Shown one piece after another: positions 33,176 to 43,756 of a stretch of 43,786 nt of DNA. Position 1 is the stretch's first letter, and each line of letters opens with the position of its first letter. The position numbers and the translations under genes are program-made. The notes below the pieces were generated by a model. It did no database searches. It was given only the letters and a program-made list of their open reading frames with translations, and was not told where the DNA came from. Origin of the DNA: Ureibacillus sinduriensis BLB-1 = JCM 15800 (GTDB lineage Bacteria; Bacillota; Bacilli; Bacillales_A; Planococcaceae); assembly GCF_000772955.1 (NCBI RefSeq), contig NZ_JPVO01000033.1, positions 1-43,786 on the forward strand. The letters are read 5' to 3'.

Positions 33176-34456
33176 TTATTTAGGTGCAATAACTTCTTTC
33201 CCACCCATATATGGTCTTAACACTTCCGGAATGACTACACTTCCATCCGCTTGTTGGTAATTTTCTAAAAGTGCCGCCACCGTACGGCCAATTGCAAGAC
33301 CAGAACCGTTCAATGTGTGTACAAATTCCGGCTTAGCCCCTTGTTCACGGCGGAAACGAATATTTGCACGGCGCGCTTGGAAATCTTCAAAGTTTGAACA
33401 AGATGAAATTTCGCGGTACATTTCCTGTGTTGGCATCCATACTTCTAAGTCGTATTTTTTTGCAGCTGTGAAACCAAGGTCCGAAGTATTCATTAATAGT
33501 TTACGGTAAGGCAGACCCAATAATTGCAAAACTTTTTCGGCATGGCCTGTTAATTTCTCCAATTCATCATAAGAGTCTTCAGGTTTTACAAAGCGCACCA
33601 ACTCCACTTTGTTAAATTGATGTTGGCGGATTAAACCACGTGTATCTCGACCTGCAGATCCTGCTTCAGAACGGAAACAAGAGCTATAGGCAGCAAACCC
33701 TTTAGGCAGAATTTCACCGTCGATAATTTCATCGCGATAGAAATTTGTTACAGGCACTTCAGCTGTTGGTATCATAAAGTAATCTGTATCTGCCAATTTG
33801 AAGACATCCTCTTCGAACTTCGGCAATTGCCCTGTACCTGTTAAACTTTCACGGTTTACAATTACTGGAGGCAACATTTCTTCATAGCCATGTTCCTCAG
33901 CATGCAAATCCATCATAAAGCTCATTAACGCACGTTCCAAGCGGGCGCCTAAACCACGGTAGAATACAAAACGGCTACCTGTTACTTTACCAGCACGTTC
34001 AAAGTCGACAATTTGCAGGTCTGTTGCTAGATCCCAATGTGGTTTTGCTTCGAAATTGAAGTTTGGAAGTTCACCCCATTTAAGCACTTCCACATTATCA
34101 TCTTCTGTCTCTCCGACTGGAACAGATTCATGTGGAATATTCGGCAAACGCATCATCATATAATCAAATTTCTCTTCCACTTCACGAAGCTCGTTATCCA
34201 ATTGTTTAATTTCTTCTCCCACTTCACGCATACGGGCAATGACTTCATCTGCATTCTCTTTATTTCGCTTCATAATTGAAATTTGTTCTGATACTTTATT
34301 TCGCTCCGCTTTCAGCACTTCCGTTTTTGCGATTAATTCACGGCGTTTTGCATCCAACGCTTCAAACTCATCAATATTCCCTAAATCTTCATTACGTGTT
34401 AGAAGAACTCTTTTTACTTCTTCATAATTATCACGTACACGTTTAATATCCAGCAT
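33176..34456 (-). CDS. serS: Seryl-tRNA synthetase
   Basis: A 426-residue class II synthetase. The N-terminal antiparallel coiled coil (about 27-100, Lys/Glu-rich) contacts the long variable arm of tRNA-Ser. Motif 2 is [20 protein letters not shown] and motif 3 is [16 protein letters not shown]. It charges tRNA-Ser with serine. It is preceded by a T-box leader, so uncharged tRNA-Ser controls its expression. In Bacillus serS also follows pdxST. Confidence 0.97.
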   Translation of the reverse strand: MLDIKRVRDNYEEVKRVLLTRNEDLGNIDEFEALDAKRRELIAKTEVLKAERNKVSEQISIMKRNKENADEVIARMREVGEEIKQLDNELREVEEKFDYMMMRLPNIPHESVPVGETEDDNVEVLKWGELPNFNFEAKPHWDLATDLQIVDFERAGKVTGSRFVFYRGLGARLERALMSFMMDLHAEEHGYEEMLPPVIVNRESLTGTGQLPKFEEDVFKLADTDYFMIPTAEVPVTNFYRDEIIDGEILPKGFAAYSSCFRSEAGSAGRDTRGLIRQHQFNKVELVRFVKPEDSYDELEKLTGHAEKVLQLLGLPYRKLLMNTSDLGFTAAKKYDLEVWMPTQEMYREISSCSNFEDFQARRANIRFRREQGAKPEFVHTLNGSGLAIGRTVAALLENYQQADGSVVIPEVLRPYMGGKEVIAPK

Positions 34457-34532
34457 CTTGATTCCTCCATTTATTTATTTGTATTGATACCATTGTTACC
34501 CCGAACACTTCACCGTATTAGAGAAATAAAAC

Positions 34533-34765
34533 ACAAAAAAGCCCTCATCCCCATAAAGGGACGAGAGCTACCCGCGTTGCCACCCTAATTGATTAGAAAA
34601 ATGTCTAATCCACTTATCTCATAACGGCATTTCAACCGGCAAAAGCCTACTGCGAATTCAGCTTAAGCAACTCAAGGACGGATTCACAAGTGTTTCTATC
34701 AGCTTCCACCACCCGCTGACTCTCTAAAAAAAATGTGCTTGCTACTACTTCCTATCATCGATGTT
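34533..34765 (-). promoter_or_regulatory. T-box leader of serS, specifier UCC
   Basis: On the minus strand the T-box core AGGGTGGCAACGCGGG lies at 34570-34585 with a terminator directly behind it (GCCCTCATCCCC and partner, 34541-34569, followed by TTTTTT). The upstream stem I has AGAGAG and the distal stem TCAGC/GCTGA. The specifier stretch GAA-TCC-GTCCTTGAG puts the codon UCC (serine) at 34680-34682. Binding of uncharged tRNA-Ser(GGA) would favour the antiterminator and switch serS on. Confidence 0.93.
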
Positions 34766-34811
34766 ATCAATATCCTATTCGCCATATGCGAACTAAATTA
34801 CCCATAATGTA

Positions 34812-35414
34812 CTATATGCGGTTTGTTTTTGCAAGTGTAGACGGATGAATTTCTTTCGCCATTTCAATAAAGTATTCCATGAGACGTGTATCTCCCGTCA
34901 GTTCTGGATGGAACGAACATCCTAAATATTGCCCTTGTTTTGCTAAAACTATACGTCCATCATATTCTGCCAAAATTTCAACACCTGGTCCAACTGAAAC
35001 GATATGTGGCGCCCGGATAAATACCGCTGGAATGTCTTTGCCAACCTTTTCTATCGATATTTCCACTTCAAAACTGTCCACCTGTCTGCCAAAGGAATTG
35101 CGTTCCACGACAACATCCATCAGCTTTAAATGTGCTTCTTCACAACCGACAATTTCTTTTGCCAACAAAATTAGCCCCGCACACGTCCCAAACATCGGAA
35201 CCCCTTTTTTAGCTAGTGAACGAACGGGTTCCAATAACCCATAACGGTCCAATAGTTTTCGCATCACTGTACTTTCCCCGCCAGGCAACACCAATCCTTT
35301 TAAACCCGGTAAATCATTCATGGACTTCACTTCTATCGCTTCGCATCCCAGCGTCTGTATTTGACGGACATGTTCCCGGACTGCTCCCTGTAATGCTAGA
35401 ACGCCAATTTTCAT
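34812..35414 (-). CDS. pdxT: Pyridoxal 5'-phosphate synthase glutaminase subunit PdxT
   Basis: A 200-residue class I glutamine amidotransferase. It has GVLALQGAVREH at the start, the oxyanion strand LVLPGGESTVM, nucleophile cysteine in GTCAGLIL and the His-Glu pair in CSFHPELTGD. It frees ammonia from glutamine and passes it to PdxS. The ATG at 35414 lies one base after the pdxS stop; a longer frame to 35468 would start inside pdxS. PdxT and PdxS together form the PLP synthase complex. Confidence 0.96.
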   Translation of the reverse strand: MKIGVLALQGAVREHVRQIQTLGCEAIEVKSMNDLPGLKGLVLPGGESTVMRKLLDRYGLLEPVRSLAKKGVPMFGTCAGLILLAKEIVGCEEAHLKLMDVVVERNSFGRQVDSFEVEISIEKVGKDIPAVFIRAPHIVSVGPGVEILAEYDGRIVLAKQGQYLGCSFHPELTGDTRLMEYFIEMAKEIHPSTLAKTNRI

Positions 35415-35415
35415 A

Positions 35416-36300
35416 TTACCAACCTCGTTCCTGCATACGTTCACTTTCAGGCAAGGTTGAAATCTCAATTCCTTTCATCGGGCTGCCAAGTTCTTTTGAA
35501 ATCTCGGCAATCAACTGATAGTCCTTATAGTTTGTTGTCGCTTCAACAATAGCGCGGGCAAATTTTTCAGGGTTTTCGGATTTGAATATACCCGAACCAA
35601 CAAACACTCCATCTGCCCCTAATTCCATCATCAATGCTGCATCAGCGGGAGTTGCTATTCCTCCGGCTGCAAAATTGACCACTGGCAGTCGTCCCAATCG
35701 TTTAATTTCAACCAGCAGTTCATAAGGTGCACCTAAAACCTTTGCCTCAGTCATTAGTTCATCTTCACTTATCCCTGTTACACTCCGGACTTGTGCATTC
35801 ACTTTTCGTATATGCCTCACAGCTTCAACGATATTTCCGGTGCCCGGCTCTCCTTTAGTACGGAGCATTGAGGCCCCTTCCCCGATACGCCGTGCAGCTT
35901 CACCAAGATCTCGGCACCCACAAACAAAAGGTACCGTATAGTCCCTTTTTAATAAATGAAATTCTTCATCAGCTGGTGTTAATACTTCACTTTCATCAAT
36001 ATAATCAACACCCATAGCTTCTAAGACACGCGCTTCTACAATATGACCGATGCGTGCCTTGGCCATTACCGGAATCGATACAGCATTCATCACCTCTTCA
36101 ACAATAAGTGGATCGGCCATTCGTGCCACGCCTCCCGCTTTTCGTATATCGGATGGTACACGTTCCAAAGCCATGACCGCAACCGCCCCTGCTGCTTCTG
36201 CAATTTTTGCTTGCTCCGCATTAATAACATCCATAATGACTCCGCCTTTTTGCATTTCTGCCATTCCACGTTTTACTCTGTCTGTACCGACTTGTCTCAT
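35416..36300 (-). CDS. pdxS: Pyridoxal 5'-phosphate synthase lyase subunit PdxS
   Basis: A 294-residue TIM barrel. It has the [10 protein letters not shown] and [17 protein letters not shown] segments, the active lysine in VMAKARIGH and GAPYELL with [16 protein letters not shown]. PdxS condenses ribose 5-phosphate, glyceraldehyde 3-phosphate and ammonia from PdxT into PLP. The ATG at 36300 starts [13 protein letters not shown], the known N-terminus; upstream in-frame codons are in the promoter region. It diverges from pdxR. Confidence 0.97.
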   Translation of the reverse strand: MRQVGTDRVKRGMAEMQKGGVIMDVINAEQAKIAEAAGAVAVMALERVPSDIRKAGGVARMADPLIVEEVMNAVSIPVMAKARIGHIVEARVLEAMGVDYIDESEVLTPADEEFHLLKRDYTVPFVCGCRDLGEAARRIGEGASMLRTKGEPGTGNIVEAVRHIRKVNAQVRSVTGISEDELMTEAKVLGAPYELLVEIKRLGRLPVVNFAAGGIATPADAALMMELGADGVFVGSGIFKSENPEKFARAIVEATTNYKDYQLIAEISKELGSPMKGIEISTLPESERMQERGW

Positions 36301-36334
36301 GTAAAATTTCCCCTCCACTACTTTGATGTATTCA

Positions 36335-36375
36335 AGTATAATGAAAGTTGACCATATAAAAAGAGTCAATATAAG
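36335..36375. promoter_or_regulatory. Divergent pdxR/pdxS promoter region
   Basis: For pdxR, -35 TTGACC (36348-36353), 16-base spacer and -10 TATAAG (36370-36375). On the minus strand for pdxS, TTGACT (36364-36369) and TATACT (36335-36340) are 23 bases apart, too far for normal use. Exactly 17 bases upstream of that -10 the -35 is poor (CTTTTT), as expected for a promoter that needs an activator. The two promoters overlap, so a regulator bound here could repress one and activate the other. Confidence 0.6.
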
Positions 36376-36409
36376 TTAAATTCACCAGGTCACTTAGGAG
36401 GCAAGCTTT

Positions 36410-37810
36410 ATGGAAATGCTAATCTTTGAGCTAGAGAAAAATAGCAAAAAGCCTTTATATGAACAACTCTATATGGGAATGAAAGAAGCCATTATTACAA
36501 AGCAAATCGAAGTCGGCACAAAATTGCCATCCAAGCGGAAACTTGCCGAATTTTTGAATATTAGCCAAACAACAGTCGAAATCGCTTATGGGCAATTACT
36601 CGCAGAAGGCTATATTGCTTCAAAACCGCGAATAGGGTTCTTCGTTGAAGAAATTGATGAACTTCCCTTTATTGAAAATAAACAAGCGAAAATACCTGCT
36701 GAAAACCATTTGAAAGTTGTCGAGCCTTATAAGTATATTTTTCATCCCGGTAGGATCGATACAGAATCCTTTCCTTTTGCCATTTGGAGGAAGTATGCAA
36801 AGGATCTATTTGATTACCCTTCCAAGGAGTATCTCCAAGTGGGCGAACCTCAAGGGGAGTATGAACTTCGGTTAGAAATTGCTAATTACTTGTATCAATC
36901 AAGGGGGATTATTTGTAATCCGGAGCAAATTGTTATTGGGTCAGGGACTGAACAATTACTGCCCATGATTTTGCGTTTAATCGGGACTGATTCAAGAATC
37001 GCCCTTGAGAATCCGGGATATTCCGCCATTCCCAGAATCCACCTTACAAGTAAGGCTGTCCCGATTGCGGTAGATGAAGACGGACTGATTGTGGATGAAC
37101 TTGAAAAAACCGATGCGGATATTGTTTATATTACCCCATCGCATCAATTCCCGACAGGAGCTGTATTATCCGCTGCTAGAAGAACGCAATTATTGAATTG
37201 GGCATCCAAAACTGTTGATCGGTATATCATTGAAGATGATTATGATAGTGAATTTCGTTATATTGGAAAGCCAATCCCTGCACTACAAGGAATGGATCAA
37301 AATGAAAAGGTTATCTATTTAAGTACTTTTACGAAATCATTAATGCCTTCATTGCGTGTAGCTTATTTTGTTTTACCCCCTTCCCTTTTACCATCCTATC
37401 GGGAAATTTTCAGCTATTATTCTGCAACAGTTCCAAGGTTTGACCAACATATCCTGGCGAACTTTATGAAGGACGGCCACTTCTCAAAGCATTTAAATCG
37501 CATGCGGAAAATCTACAGAAAAAAGCACGATAGACTAACCAATGTCATAACAAGTTTTTATCCTACTGTTGGAATTACCGGTGACCATGCCGGTATGCAT
37601 ATTTTGATTTCGGTGCCACTAGATCAATCGGAATATGATTTAAAGCAGCTTGCAAATGATCACGGAATTGCGGTTTATCCCGTATCTGATTACTTAATAA
37701 AAGCAATTGAATATGAGCAACCGACATTTTTACTGGGATTCGGCGGTATGGCAATGGACGATATTGAACCGTCTATTCATAAGTTAATGAGCTGTTGGGG
37801 AATTAAATGA
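36410..37810 (+). CDS. pdxR: MocR/GntR-type regulator of PLP synthesis (PdxR)
   Basis: A 466-residue fusion. An N-terminal winged helix of the GntR family has LYEQLYMGMKEAIIT, then TKLPSKRKLAEFLNISQTTV. An aminotransferase-like domain has the PLP-binding lysine in LSTFTKSLMPSLRVAYF and an IIEDDYDSEFRY motif. Such proteins sense PLP and activate pdxST while repressing their own gene. It lies divergently next to pdxS, the usual layout. AGGAGG precedes the ATG. Confidence 0.92.
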   Translation: MEMLIFELEKNSKKPLYEQLYMGMKEAIITKQIEVGTKLPSKRKLAEFLNISQTTVEIAYGQLLAEGYIASKPRIGFFVEEIDELPFIENKQAKIPAENHLKVVEPYKYIFHPGRIDTESFPFAIWRKYAKDLFDYPSKEYLQVGEPQGEYELRLEIANYLYQSRGIICNPEQIVIGSGTEQLLPMILRLIGTDSRIALENPGYSAIPRIHLTSKAVPIAVDEDGLIVDELEKTDADIVYITPSHQFPTGAVLSAARRTQLLNWASKTVDRYIIEDDYDSEFRYIGKPIPALQGMDQNEKVIYLSTFTKSLMPSLRVAYFVLPPSLLPSYREIFSYYSATVPRFDQHILANFMKDGHFSKHLNRMRKIYRKKHDRLTNVITSFYPTVGITGDHAGMHILISVPLDQSEYDLKQLANDHGIAVYPVSDYLIKAIEYEQPTFLLGFGGMAMDDIEPSIHKLMSCWGIK

Positions 37811-37821
37811 AATCAAAGAAA

Positions 37822-37852
37822 AGGGAAATCTCATCATCCATGAGATTTCCCT
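37822..37852. terminator. Terminator between pdxR and asnB
   Basis: A perfect 13-bp stem AGGGAAATCTCAT with ATGAGATTTCCCT and a five-base loop lies between the converging genes. The minus-strand side is followed by CTTTTCTTT, so it serves asnB at least. Confidence 0.85.
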
Positions 37853-37858
37853 CGATAT

Positions 37859-39694
37859 TTATCGGTCAAGTAATTGAATATTATAATTTTCAAACCATCG
37901 ATCGATTTGAACTAAGTATGCAAGCAACTGCGGACCTGCCATTAACTGACCGAACCATGGCACTTTAAAAGAAGAGCCACCTGTCGTAACAAGTTGTTCC
38001 ACTTGGTCTTTATCAAAAAGCTCATGTAAAATGGACTCCTTTTTATCAAGCGTAATCCTCAATAATTCCTTCACACCATTCGTGTATGCCGGGTGATATG
38101 TTTTTGGATAAGGATTCTTTTTGCGATAAAGTACTTCTTCCGGTAAAAGACCTTCCACAGCTTTACGTAACAGTCCCTTTTCCATATTTCCCACGTTCTT
38201 CATTTCCCACGGAATATTCCAAACGTATTCTACGATTCGATGATCCGCAAATGGTACTCGAACTTCCAAACTTGCTCCCATACTCATGCGATCCTTTCGT
38301 TCCAATAAAGTTTGCATGAAATAGCGCATATTTAAGTAAAATAATTGACGTTGTTTCGCAGCTTTCGGTTCTTCCCCTTCAAGCTTTGGAGAATCCTTTA
38401 TAGCCTCCTCAAAGGCGTGCTTCATAAATTCCTTTAATTGCAACTTGGATTGCCATTCTTTTCTCAAGAAACTTTCACGCTCATCAGCTGATCGAATCCA
38501 TGGGAAAGACTCATAATCTCGATGGAACCATGGATATCCACCAAATACTTCATCAGCACATTCGCCCGATAAAGCTACAGTATACCCCTTTTTTATTACA
38601 CGGCAAGCTACCAGTAATGAACTATCAATATCCACCATACCGGGTAAATCGCGTACTATCATTGCTTCTTCTAATAAATCCACAATATCTTTTTGAGATA
38701 GAATAATATCAGTGTGGTTTGTTTTGAATTCTTGTGTCATTTTGTTTATCCAATAGCTGTCCTGTGATGTCTGGAAGTCATTTTTTTCAAAAAACTCTTC
38801 ATTCCCCTCATAATCAATGGAGTAGGTTTGCAATGTACGCCCTTCTTGATTGTACGTATTAGCAGCGATAGCCGTAATAATACTTGAATCCAGGCCACCA
38901 GATAAAAACGTACATAATGGCACATCCGATACAAGTTGCCGTTTAATCGAATCTGTGACTAAATAGCGAACCTGCTCTACAGTTTCTTCAAATGTATGTT
39001 GATGCTTTTCACTTTTCACGTTCCAATATCGCCATTTTTTCAAACCCTCTTTAGAAAATTTCATCGCATACCCCGGCTCTAGCTCTTCTACTCCTTTATA
39101 GACACCGTTTCCTGGCATTCTGGATGGTCCAATACTTAAAAGTGCTGCAAGTCCTGTACGATCGATTTGAGCGGTCATATGGGGATTTGCCAGAATGGCT
39201 TTAATTTCAGAACCGAATAATAGCGCCCCCTCTTTTAATGCGTAAAAGAATGGCTTAACCCCCAGACGGTCCCGAAAGGCATAAAGCGTTTCCTCTTGTT
39301 CATCCCATACTGCAAATGCATATATCCCATTCAAATACTCGACACATTGCTCTCTCCACTCAATGAATGAAGCTAGCAGCACTTCCGTATCCGATGTTGT
39401 AGAGAAGCTGTATCCACGTTTTAAAAGCTCTTGACGAACTTCTTCCGTATTATAAAGTTCGCCATTATATACCATAGAGCAGGAGTTATTTTGATGAGAT
39501 TTGATCATAGGTTGCTTTCCACCGATCAAATCGATTACAGCTAGACGACGATGCCCCAATAGCGCATGTGTGCTGGACCAAACATTGCCATCATCCGGAC
39601 CTCTCTTACTTAACGTTTCTGTCATACTCTGAATAATCGCTACTTGGTTTTGTAGGGATTGTGTATAATCAATCCAACCTGTAATGCCGCACAC
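37859..39694 (-). CDS. asnB: Asparagine synthase (glutamine-hydrolysing)
   Basis: A 611-residue protein with an N-terminal Ntn glutaminase domain (CGITGWIDY, then RGPDDGNVW and LLGHRRLAVID) and a C-terminal synthetase with PPi loop FLSGGLDSS and SGECADEVFGGY. It makes asparagine from aspartate, ATP and glutamine. I chose the GTG at 39694: it gives Met-Cys, so that Cys becomes the free N-terminal nucleophile, and AAGGAG lies ten bases before it. The GTG at 39703 would leave Ile-Val-Val before the Cys and has AAGGAG only one base away. Confidence 0.93.
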   Translation of the reverse strand: MCGITGWIDYTQSLQNQVAIIQSMTETLSKRGPDDGNVWSSTHALLGHRRLAVIDLIGGKQPMIKSHQNNSCSMVYNGELYNTEEVRQELLKRGYSFSTTSDTEVLLASFIEWREQCVEYLNGIYAFAVWDEQEETLYAFRDRLGVKPFFYALKEGALLFGSEIKAILANPHMTAQIDRTGLAALLSIGPSRMPGNGVYKGVEELEPGYAMKFSKEGLKKWRYWNVKSEKHQHTFEETVEQVRYLVTDSIKRQLVSDVPLCTFLSGGLDSSIITAIAANTYNQEGRTLQTYSIDYEGNEEFFEKNDFQTSQDSYWINKMTQEFKTNHTDIILSQKDIVDLLEEAMIVRDLPGMVDIDSSLLVACRVIKKGYTVALSGECADEVFGGYPWFHRDYESFPWIRSADERESFLRKEWQSKLQLKEFMKHAFEEAIKDSPKLEGEEPKAAKQRQLFYLNMRYFMQTLLERKDRMSMGASLEVRVPFADHRIVEYVWNIPWEMKNVGNMEKGLLRKAVEGLLPEEVLYRKKNPYPKTYHPAYTNGVKELLRITLDKKESILHELFDKDQVEQLVTTGGSSFKVPWFGQLMAGPQLLAYLVQIDRWFENYNIQLLDR

Positions 39695-39834
39695 TACTAT
39701 CACGCTCCTTCAACTCCTAGCTTATGAAAAAATTGGGCGAGGTTGTTTTGTCCAGGAAAAAAAGAATTGTGACAAATTGATAATCGCTGGCACAAACTCC
39801 CCTCTAAAGCAGTTGATTGCGCTTACTTGCACAA

Positions 39835-39875
39835 CTAAAAAAACTGTTCTATGAATTAACATCATAGAACAGTTT
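39835..39875 (-). terminator. Terminator of dacA
   Basis: A perfect 13-bp stem AACTGTTCTATGA with TCATAGAACAGTT and a seven-base loop are followed on the minus strand by TTTTTTAG. It overlaps the region just after the dacA stop. Confidence 0.9.
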
Positions 39876-39879
39876 AAAT

Positions 39880-41214
39880 TTAGAATAATCCGCCAACGAA
39901 ACCTGTAATTCCATCCCAAACGTTCCCGAAGAAGCTACCTACTCCCTGGAAAAATAGTGAGATAAAACCGGCACGTTCAACACTACTAGTTGTCACTACA
40001 TCCGTTGAAAAACTTTTGCTATCGATAAAACCATAATCTTCACCTTCTGTTTTTTCGATTACGACTTTACCAACGACTGTCCCTTTTTTAACTCCTGCTT
40101 CAAGGGATTTTTTATCAAGTTCCAATTTTGGAACGTATAAGTCCTTTTCACTTGTTTTAATCACTAGAGAAATCGGCTCTTTTACTGCGATGTCAACATC
40201 ATCTTCTTTTCCTTTTGTAACAGCAAGTGTTTCATTGCCTTTAAAGACATAGTTACTTGGAACAATTTCCTGTTTCGTAAATTGTCCAAAACCATAATCA
40301 AATAACTTTGCAGCTGCATCAAAACGGGCAGTACGGACACTATCACCTTTTGAGTCTTTTGCATTCATCACTACAGCAATTAATCGCGTCCCGTTACGTT
40401 CTGCAGTTCCAGTAAAACATTGACCGGCTAAAAGTGTAGAACCTGTTTTTAAACCATCCACGCCTTGATATTCGCTTACAAGACCTGGCAACATCCAGTT
40501 CCAGTTAGCCATTTCAATTTGATCTTCTGTGCCTTCCCGGAAAGTTTTCTTTGGAATGCTGGAAGTCTCCAGAACTTCAGGATGATCTTTTAAAAGATTG
40601 TATGCAAGTTTTGCCACAGATCGTGCTGGCATTACGTTTTCATCTTCAGCTCCGGTACCTTCCGGGTGCATGCCAAAAAGATCTGCGTTGTTTAAACCAG
40701 TCGAGTTTACAAAGCTGAACCCTTCCAAACCGATTTCTTCTGCCTTTTCATTCATAAGTTTTACAAATTCTTTTTCCGAACCAGCAATTGTCTCAGCAAT
40801 CCCTACTGTTGCGGCATTTGCTGAATAGATTGCCATCGCTTCATATAACTCTTGAATTGTGTATGTACCATCTGCTCGTAAAGGCACATTACTCAAAGCA
40901 CGGTCTTGTGACATTTTATATGTATATTCAGTAACATGGTATTGTTGATCCCACGTGATCGTACCTTCTTTAATTGCATCCAACAAGATGTATTCAGACA
41001 TCATTTTTGACATACTGGCAATGCCTAAAGAAGTGTCTGCGTTTTGTTCATATAAGATTTTCCCTGTATCTGCGTCAATTAAAATCGCTGCATCCACGTT
41101 TATCCCTAAATCTGTTTCTGCACTTGCACTTGGTGTAGCTGTCACAAATGTGCTGATTAACAGAATCGGAATCATCATAAGGCTAAACCAAGATGCTTTC
41201 TTAGCTGTTCTCAC
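39880..41214 (-). CDS. dacA: D-alanyl-D-alanine carboxypeptidase DacA (PBP5)
   Basis: A 444-residue penicillin-binding protein with a signal peptide (hydrophobic helix then ATPSASAE), the active-site tetrad SMSK, SAN and KTGS, a beta-rich C-terminal domain and an amphipathic C-terminal anchor (FISLFFQGVGSFFGNVWDG). It trims the terminal D-Ala from peptidoglycan pentapeptides. The GTG at 41214 has GGAGG eight bases upstream; an ATG at 41250 has no ribosome site. It follows guaB as in B. subtilis. Confidence 0.95.
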   Translation of the reverse strand: MRTAKKASWFSLMMIPILLISTFVTATPSASAETDLGINVDAAILIDADTGKILYEQNADTSLGIASMSKMMSEYILLDAIKEGTITWDQQYHVTEYTYKMSQDRALSNVPLRADGTYTIQELYEAMAIYSANAATVGIAETIAGSEKEFVKLMNEKAEEIGLEGFSFVNSTGLNNADLFGMHPEGTGAEDENVMPARSVAKLAYNLLKDHPEVLETSSIPKKTFREGTEDQIEMANWNWMLPGLVSEYQGVDGLKTGSTLLAGQCFTGTAERNGTRLIAVVMNAKDSKGDSVRTARFDAAAKLFDYGFGQFTKQEIVPSNYVFKGNETLAVTKGKEDDVDIAVKEPISLVIKTSEKDLYVPKLELDKKSLEAGVKKGTVVGKVVIEKTEGEDYGFIDSKSFSTDVVTTSSVERAGFISLFFQGVGSFFGNVWDGITGFVGGLF

Positions 41215-41417
41215 AAAAAATACCTCCAATATTTTATTTACTTTCGTCATTTTATCATAGAACGTGCAAGAAAAATATTACGTTTAGAATAGAAAATCAT
41301 GGTTAATCGTACGATTTTGTTAAATTTAAGGAAATATTATAAACTACTATCCTTATAATTACTATTTTTCCTAATATATTCTCCCAATTTAGAAGAAGGC
41401 CTACTTCTTGGAAGGAG

Positions 41418-41464
41418 AAAAAAGCACACTTCTAACATCAAAAGCTGACGTTAAAAGTATGCTT
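41418..41464 (-). terminator. Terminator of guaB
   Basis: On the minus strand AGCATACTTTTAACGTCA pairs with TGATGTTAGAAGTGTGCT, with wobbles, around GCTTT, and is followed by TTTTTTC. It lies about 15 bases after the guaB stop. Confidence 0.9.
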
Positions 41465-41478
41465 CAGGTTCCTATTTA

Positions 41479-42963
<1,485 letters not shown>

Positions 42964-43002
42964 TTAAAGAATATTAATTGTAAGATTAACAACATGGAAA
43001 CT

Positions 43003-43019
43003 AAGTGTCAAGGACACTT
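43003..43019 (-). other. Small hairpin in the guaB leader
   Basis: AAGTGTC with GACACTT form a perfect 7-bp stem with a three-base loop about 60-77 bases before the guaB ATG. No U-run follows, so it is not a terminator. It may influence leader stability. Confidence 0.4.
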
Positions 43020-43061
43020 TAAAAGAAAGATTATTCCGATAATTCCGTTTAATCCATATCA

Positions 43062-43087
43062 TTTTTACAATTAATGACTTGTAAAAA
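43062..43087. promoter_or_regulatory. Operator-like inverted repeat upstream of guaB
   Basis: A perfect 9-base inverted repeat, TTTTTACAA-N8-TTGTAAAAA, lies about 120 bases before guaB. On the minus strand TTACAA and a TGATAT 17 bases on could be promoter elements overlapping it. The regulator is unknown. The rest of 42,943-43,598 has no gene or RNA that I recognise. Confidence 0.4.
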
Positions 43088-43612
43088 TTCTATAATAAGC
43101 AACTCTATATAGTATCTGCTTCTAATAGTGATTTATTTGGACTTCATAGAAAATATGCGTTGTTAAATTTGTAAATATACTCCGCTAAATTTAACATAAT
43201 TTTCCTTCATTAATTACATTATCTTACCAAAGAGCAGGAACAATTATAGAAAGTTTTCCTAGGTGTGGTTGGAATTTATATCAGAGGAATGAAGCCTTTA
43301 ATTGATTGCCCTCAACAGATGGTTTCGCAGCGAAGTGAATAGCCATTAGAGACAGACTACTGGCTCAATACGCTCTCCCCGCCATTTCATACAAAATCAA
43401 CCTGTCGATTAAGCAAATCCGATATATAAAGAAGTTCTTTTAAGAGAGTTAGAATGAATTAACTTTTATACTGAATGGAGATTTTAATCCATTGCAGTAT
43501 TTTATTATTATTTCCATTCCCAAATTAATGATTCATCCATGCATTTTAATTTAAGTATTAACTTTTCTTCCCTAAAATTAAAAAACCCCGAAAAAATTCA
43601 GTGGTTTCTGTA

Positions 43613-43665
43613 TGCCTAGCGATGTCCTACTCTCACAGGGGTACCCTCATCTACCTATCTGCGCT
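43613..43665 (-). pseudogene. Degenerate 3' part of a 5S rRNA gene
   Basis: On the minus strand AGCGCAGATAGGTAGATGAG and then GGTACCCCTGTGAGAGTAGG with ACATCGCTAGGC match the last 50 bases or so of 5S rRNA, with several changes. The part upstream does not match 5S well, so the copy is broken or highly diverged. A 43-base stretch (43599-43641) differs from the intact copy at 43743-43785 by one base. Confidence 0.7.
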
Positions 43666-43723
43666 ACTTTTGCGAAGTGCGATGACACGTCGGTTTTTTC
43701 GTAGTTGGCGGCCTCTTTACAAT

Positions 43724-43750
43724 AAAAAAACCACTGATCACTCAGTGGTT
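43724..43750 (-). terminator. Terminator of the 5S rRNA/rRNA operon
   Basis: On the minus strand AACCACTGA pairs with TCAGTGGTT around GTGA (a short overlap) and is followed by TTTTTTTATT. It lies just behind the 5S end. Confidence 0.85.
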
Positions 43751-43756
43751 TCTGTA

